From contig JASLBO010000024.1 in NCBI GenBank assembly GCA_030146605.1, positions 1 to 7,067 of the forward strand: a stretch of 7,067 nucleotides of DNA, in the 5' to 3' direction. The notes beneath the pieces are model-generated. The model searched no databases and was not told the origin of the DNA. It saw nothing but the letters and a program-made list of their open reading frames with translations. Each line of letters opens with the position of its first letter. The stretch's first letter is position 1. This document shows positions 5,023 to 7,067 of this stretch, piece by piece. The stretch comes from Sphingomonas sp. Its GTDB lineage: Bacteria; Pseudomonadota; Alphaproteobacteria; Sphingomonadales; Sphingomonadaceae. The position numbers and the translations under genes are program-made.

Positions 5023-5925
5023 TCACGGGTAGCTCACTGTCTTCGGCACCTCTGGAATCGGAATCCATTCCTTGTCGTCGTTGGGCACCTTCGGGAAGTT
5101 CCCGGCGGTCCAGTCCTGCTTGGCCTGGTTGATCCGGTCGCGGCTCGACGAGACGAAATTCCACCAGACGTGCCGCGGCGTGGTAAACGCCTCGCCGCCG
5201 CACAGCATCACCCGCCCGCCCTGCTCCGAGCGCAAGGTCGCGGCAATGCCCGGCCGCAGCACGTAGAGCGTCATCGGTGCCAGCCGCATCCCGTCGAGGC
5301 TGGCTTCGCCCATCGACACGTACAGCGCCCGCTCGTCGGCACCGGCGTCGATCGGAATGCTCGCACCGGCGTCGAGCGCGATGTCCGCGTAGATGGTCTG
5401 GGCATAAGTGGTGGTCGGCGCCTTCGCCCCCCACAGCTCGCCCATGATCACCCGCGCGGTCGCCCCGCCCGCCTGCACCACCGGCAGATCGGCGGCGGCG
5501 ACATGCTCGAACGCCGGGTCGATCTCTTCCTGCGCCTCGGGGAGCGCGAGCCAGGTCTGGATCCCCGAAAGCTCGGGACCCACCGCGCGTTCGGCCGAGG
5601 GCGAACGCTCCGAATGGACGATGCCATGCCCCGCGGTCATCAGATTGACCGCACCCGGCGCGATCGTCGCGAAGGTGCCCAGCGAATCGCGGTGATCGAT
5701 CGCGCCGGCATAGAGATAGGTCACCGTCGCGAGGTTGATGTGCGGATGCGGCCGCACGTCGATGCCGTTGCCGACCTCGAGATGCGCCGGACCCATCTGG
5801 TCGAAGAAGATGAACGGCCCCACCATCGTCCGCGGTTTCGAGGGCAAGGTGCGGTGGACCTTGAAGCCGCCGAGATCGTGGGTAACCGGCTCGATCGTCT
5901 GGATGAAGAGATCGTCGGTCATCAT
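5023..5925 (-). CDS. Pirin family protein
   Basis: This 300-residue bicupin protein belongs to the pirin family. The expected metal site is intact: His60 and His62 in the HPH of VRPHPHINLATVTYL, and His104 and Glu106 in TAGHGIVHSE, corresponding to the four iron ligands of human pirin. Family members act as quercetin dioxygenase-like enzymes or as redox-dependent regulators; which applies here cannot be told. The C-terminal cupin follows from about residue 160 (MGELWGAKAP) and ends with a conserved-looking HVWWNFVSSSRDRINQAKQDW (about 252-272), common in this family. Length is normal. The first ATG of an ATGATG pair is taken because it overlaps the bolA stop as ATGA; the second ATG has the better spacing to GGGAG and may be the real start, changing the protein by one residue. 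Co-transcribed with bolA upstream. Confidence 0.93.
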   Translation of the reverse strand: MMTDDLFIQTIEPVTHDLGGFKVHRTLPSKPRTMVGPFIFFDQMGPAHLEVGNGIDVRPHPHINLATVTYLYAGAIDHRDSLGTFATIAPGAVNLMTAGHGIVHSERSPSAERAVGPELSGIQTWLALPEAQEEIDPAFEHVAAADLPVVQAGGATARVIMGELWGAKAPTTTYAQTIYADIALDAGASIPIDAGADERALYVSMGEASLDGMRLAPMTLYVLRPGIAATLRSEQGGRVMLCGGEAFTTPRHVWWNFVSSSRDRINQAKQDWTAGNFPKVPNDDKEWIPIPEVPKTVSYP

Positions 5926-6209
5926 GCTTCTCCCGGTGCGCGCGCCCGGATTGCGAGGGCGTGGATGCGCTCGGCCAACAGATCGGCGAGCGCGCGGTTG
6001 ACCAGCCGCTGCCGCTCGACGCGTGAGGCGCCGACGAAAGCGGGGCTCTCGATCGTCACGGTGAAGTGCGATTCGCCGGTGCCGTCGTCGCCGAGATGGC
6101 CGCTATGCTGCGCGCTGTCGTTGGTGACTTCGAGCTGCGTCGGAGCGAGCGCGGCGGTGAGACGGGATGCGATCAGATCGGCAACCGAGCCGGTGGCAGG
6201 CATGTTCAT
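5922..6209 (-). CDS. bolA: BolA family protein
   Basis: This 95-residue protein has the BolA fold signature: EVTNDSAQHSGH (27-38), GESHFTVTIESPAF (45-58), RVERQRLVNRAL (63-74) and the C-terminal IHALAIRARAP (82-92). BolA proteins pair with monothiol glutaredoxins to handle iron-sulfur clusters, and some also act in stress and envelope regulation. His83 in IHAL is the probable invariant cluster-ligand histidine. The usual RHRLV motif is RQRLV here. Two in-frame ATGs compete: 6207-6209 (MNMPATG) and 6201-6203 (two residues shorter). The first is preferred because a TATATA box ends six bases upstream, placing the predicted transcript start on its A, and no Shine-Dalgarno is seen, so the mRNA may be leaderless. 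It is the first gene of the bolA-pirin-hydrolase operon and divergent from the J-domain gene. Confidence 0.92.
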   Translation of the reverse strand: MNMPATGSVADLIASRLTAALAPTQLEVTNDSAQHSGHLGDDGTGESHFTVTIESPAFVGASRVERQRLVNRALADLLAERIHALAIRARAPGEA

Positions 6210-6244
6210 GGCGCCTATATAAGCGGTTTGTTCGAGAGAGTCGC
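6210..6244. promoter_or_regulatory. Compact divergent promoter between bolA and the J-domain gene
   Basis: Only 35 bases separate the two starts. The palindromic TATATA at 6216-6221 can serve as a -10 box on either strand. For bolA (minus) the matching -35 would be GCGACT (6239-6244, keeping the GAC core) with a 17-base spacer, and the transcript would begin at or next to the A of the ATG. For the plus gene, TATATA or TATAAG (6218-6223) would start RNA near 6228-6230, leaving a leader with GAGAGAG (6234-6240) as a weak ribosome binding site. No good plus-strand -35 is visible. The box is seen; promoter use is inferred. Confidence 0.5.
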
Positions 6245-6859
6245 GTGCCTGCCAGCAACCCCCGCAAAGATCGTCCAAGCGCCCGCTTCCATGGCCGCGT
6301 CGAGGCCGAGGGAAGACTGTGCGCGCATCCCGGATGCGCCGAGCCGGGCGAGTTCCGGGCGCCGCCGCTGGAGGGCACCGGCCACGCGGCCGACGGTCCG
6401 CCGCAATTTCGCTGGCTGTGCCTCGAGCATGTCCGCGAGTTCAATTCGGGCTATAATTTCTTCAAGGGGATGAGCCCCGACGAGATCCACGACGCGCAAC
6501 GCCCCTTCGCCGGCTGGGAGCGCGAGACGCGCGCGTTCAACGCCACCGGCGGCGCCGACCGTCCCCCGCCCTGGGCCGATTTCGCCGACCCGCTCGACGC
6601 GATCGGCGCGCGCTTCCGCGACCGGAAGGATCAGGTCGAGCGCAAGGACGGCAGACCGCTGTCCGGCCGCGACCGCGAGGCGATGCGCACGCTGTCGCTC
6701 CAGGTCGATTCGGACCGGACCGCATTGCGCAAACGCTATTCGGAGCTGGTGCGGCGATACCACCCCGATCGCAATGGCGGCGACCGGCGCTACGAGACCA
6801 GGCTGCAGCAAGTGATCGAGGCCTATCAGCAGCTCAAGGGCTCGCCCGCCTTCGCCTGA
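6245..6859 (+). CDS. J-domain (DnaJ-like) protein with C-terminal J-domain
   Basis: This 204-residue protein has a J-domain at its C-terminus (about 147-200) with the HPD motif at 173-175 inside LRKRYSELVRRYHPDRNGG, needed to stimulate ATP hydrolysis by DnaK-type Hsp70. It lacks the Gly/Phe and zinc-finger regions of classic DnaJ, so it is a type III co-chaperone with a dedicated, unknown client. The N-terminal half carries Cys26-x4-Cys31 and Cys59-x2-His62 (LCAHPGCAEPGEF and WLCLEHVREFN), a plausible zinc site. GTG at 6245-6247 is the start because no ATG or TTG lies close in frame and the basic RFHGRVE segment at 14-20 fits an N-terminus; the longer ATG-started frame from 6167 would run through bolA antisense. 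The ribosome binding site is weak (GAGAGAG). It is divergent from bolA and convergent with the GST-like gene, 22 bases away. Confidence 0.88.
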   Translation: MPASNPRKDRPSARFHGRVEAEGRLCAHPGCAEPGEFRAPPLEGTGHAADGPPQFRWLCLEHVREFNSGYNFFKGMSPDEIHDAQRPFAGWERETRAFNATGGADRPPPWADFADPLDAIGARFRDRKDQVERKDGRPLSGRDREAMRTLSLQVDSDRTALRKRYSELVRRYHPDRNGGDRRYETRLQQVIEAYQQLKGSPAFA

Positions 6860-6881
6860 GCGACCGCGATGACGGCGCGCT

Positions 6882-7067
6882 TCAATCCCTGTCCGGCGCT
6901 CCCAGCGGAAAATAGGCGCGATAGGGCCGGGCTTCGTCCACCGCCCGGACGACCGAAGGCCGCGCGAGCAGGCGCGCACGATAGGCCTTGAGATTGGCCA
7001 TCGCCGCGGGGATCGGATCGACCCAGTCGGCGTAGAAGAGCGACGGCGCCGCGGCGCAGTCGGCGAG
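6882..7067 (-). CDS. Glutathione S-transferase family protein, C-terminal fragment
   Basis: This is the last 61 codons of a gene entering from the right edge. The peptide begins LADCAAAPSLFYADWV (1-16), the Asp-containing N-capping/hydrophobic staple region of the GST C-terminal helical domain, and continues with NLKAYRARLLARPSVVRAVDEARPYR (about 25-50), a typical closing helix pair with the ARPSV segment seen in many bacterial GSTs. The stop is TGA at 6882-6884. The N-terminal thioredoxin-like glutathione-binding domain is outside the window, so class and catalytic residue cannot be judged. It is convergent with the J-domain gene, and no terminator hairpin is evident in the 22-base gap. Confidence 0.8.
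   Translation of the reverse strand, partial: LADCAAAPSLFYADWVDPIPAAMANLKAYRARLLARPSVVRAVDEARPYRAYFPLGAPDRD

Overview
The window looks like chromosomal DNA of a high-GC alphaproteobacterium, most likely a sphingomonad (Sphingomonadaceae). This rests on strong G/C third-position bias, the gene order hisG-hisD-nusB-thiL, a short-form HisG, and G/C-rich interspersed palindromes of the kind common in that group. The family assignment is inference, because there is no rRNA or other phylogenetic marker here.

Layout. (1) Positions 1-2740, minus strand: a tight operon read right to left, hisG (ATP phosphoribosyltransferase, short form), hisD (histidinol dehydrogenase, TTG start), nusB (antitermination factor) and the first 27 codons of thiL (thiamine-monophosphate kinase, GTG start, cut by the window edge). 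(2) 2741-2800: a 60-bp divergent promoter gap. (3) 2801-3892, plus strand: a DUF2332-family protein with a methyltransferase-like glycine motif. (4) 3917-3990: a palindromic repeat between convergent genes. (5) 3990-6209, minus strand: a second operon, bolA, pirin and an epoxide-hydrolase-type alpha/beta hydrolase. bolA and pirin overlap by ATGA. (6) 6210-6244: a very short divergent region. (7) 6245-6859, plus strand: a protein with a C-terminal J-domain and a putative zinc site. (8) 6882-7067, minus strand: the C-terminal end of a glutathione S-transferase family protein, cut by the right edge.

The genes are mostly housekeeping: histidine biosynthesis, transcription antitermination and thiamine diphosphate synthesis in one operon, and iron-sulfur/redox or stress-related functions in the other. 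The unusual content is a family of three long palindromic elements (87-217, 1989-2092, 4910-5019). Each sits inside a minus-strand operon, squeezed between one gene's stop and the next gene's start. Each arm is itself a hairpin, the two arms pair with each other, and part of the loop sequence is shared. At thiL and hisD the end of the element supplies the GGAGG ribosome binding site. In hisG the whole element is translated, giving HisG a 36-residue proline/glycine/alanine-rich tail while a TTGA stop/start overlap with hisD is kept. This arrangement is the best candidate for undescribed biology here: a mobile or dispersed palindrome that acts as an intra-operonic, structure-gated ribosome binding site.
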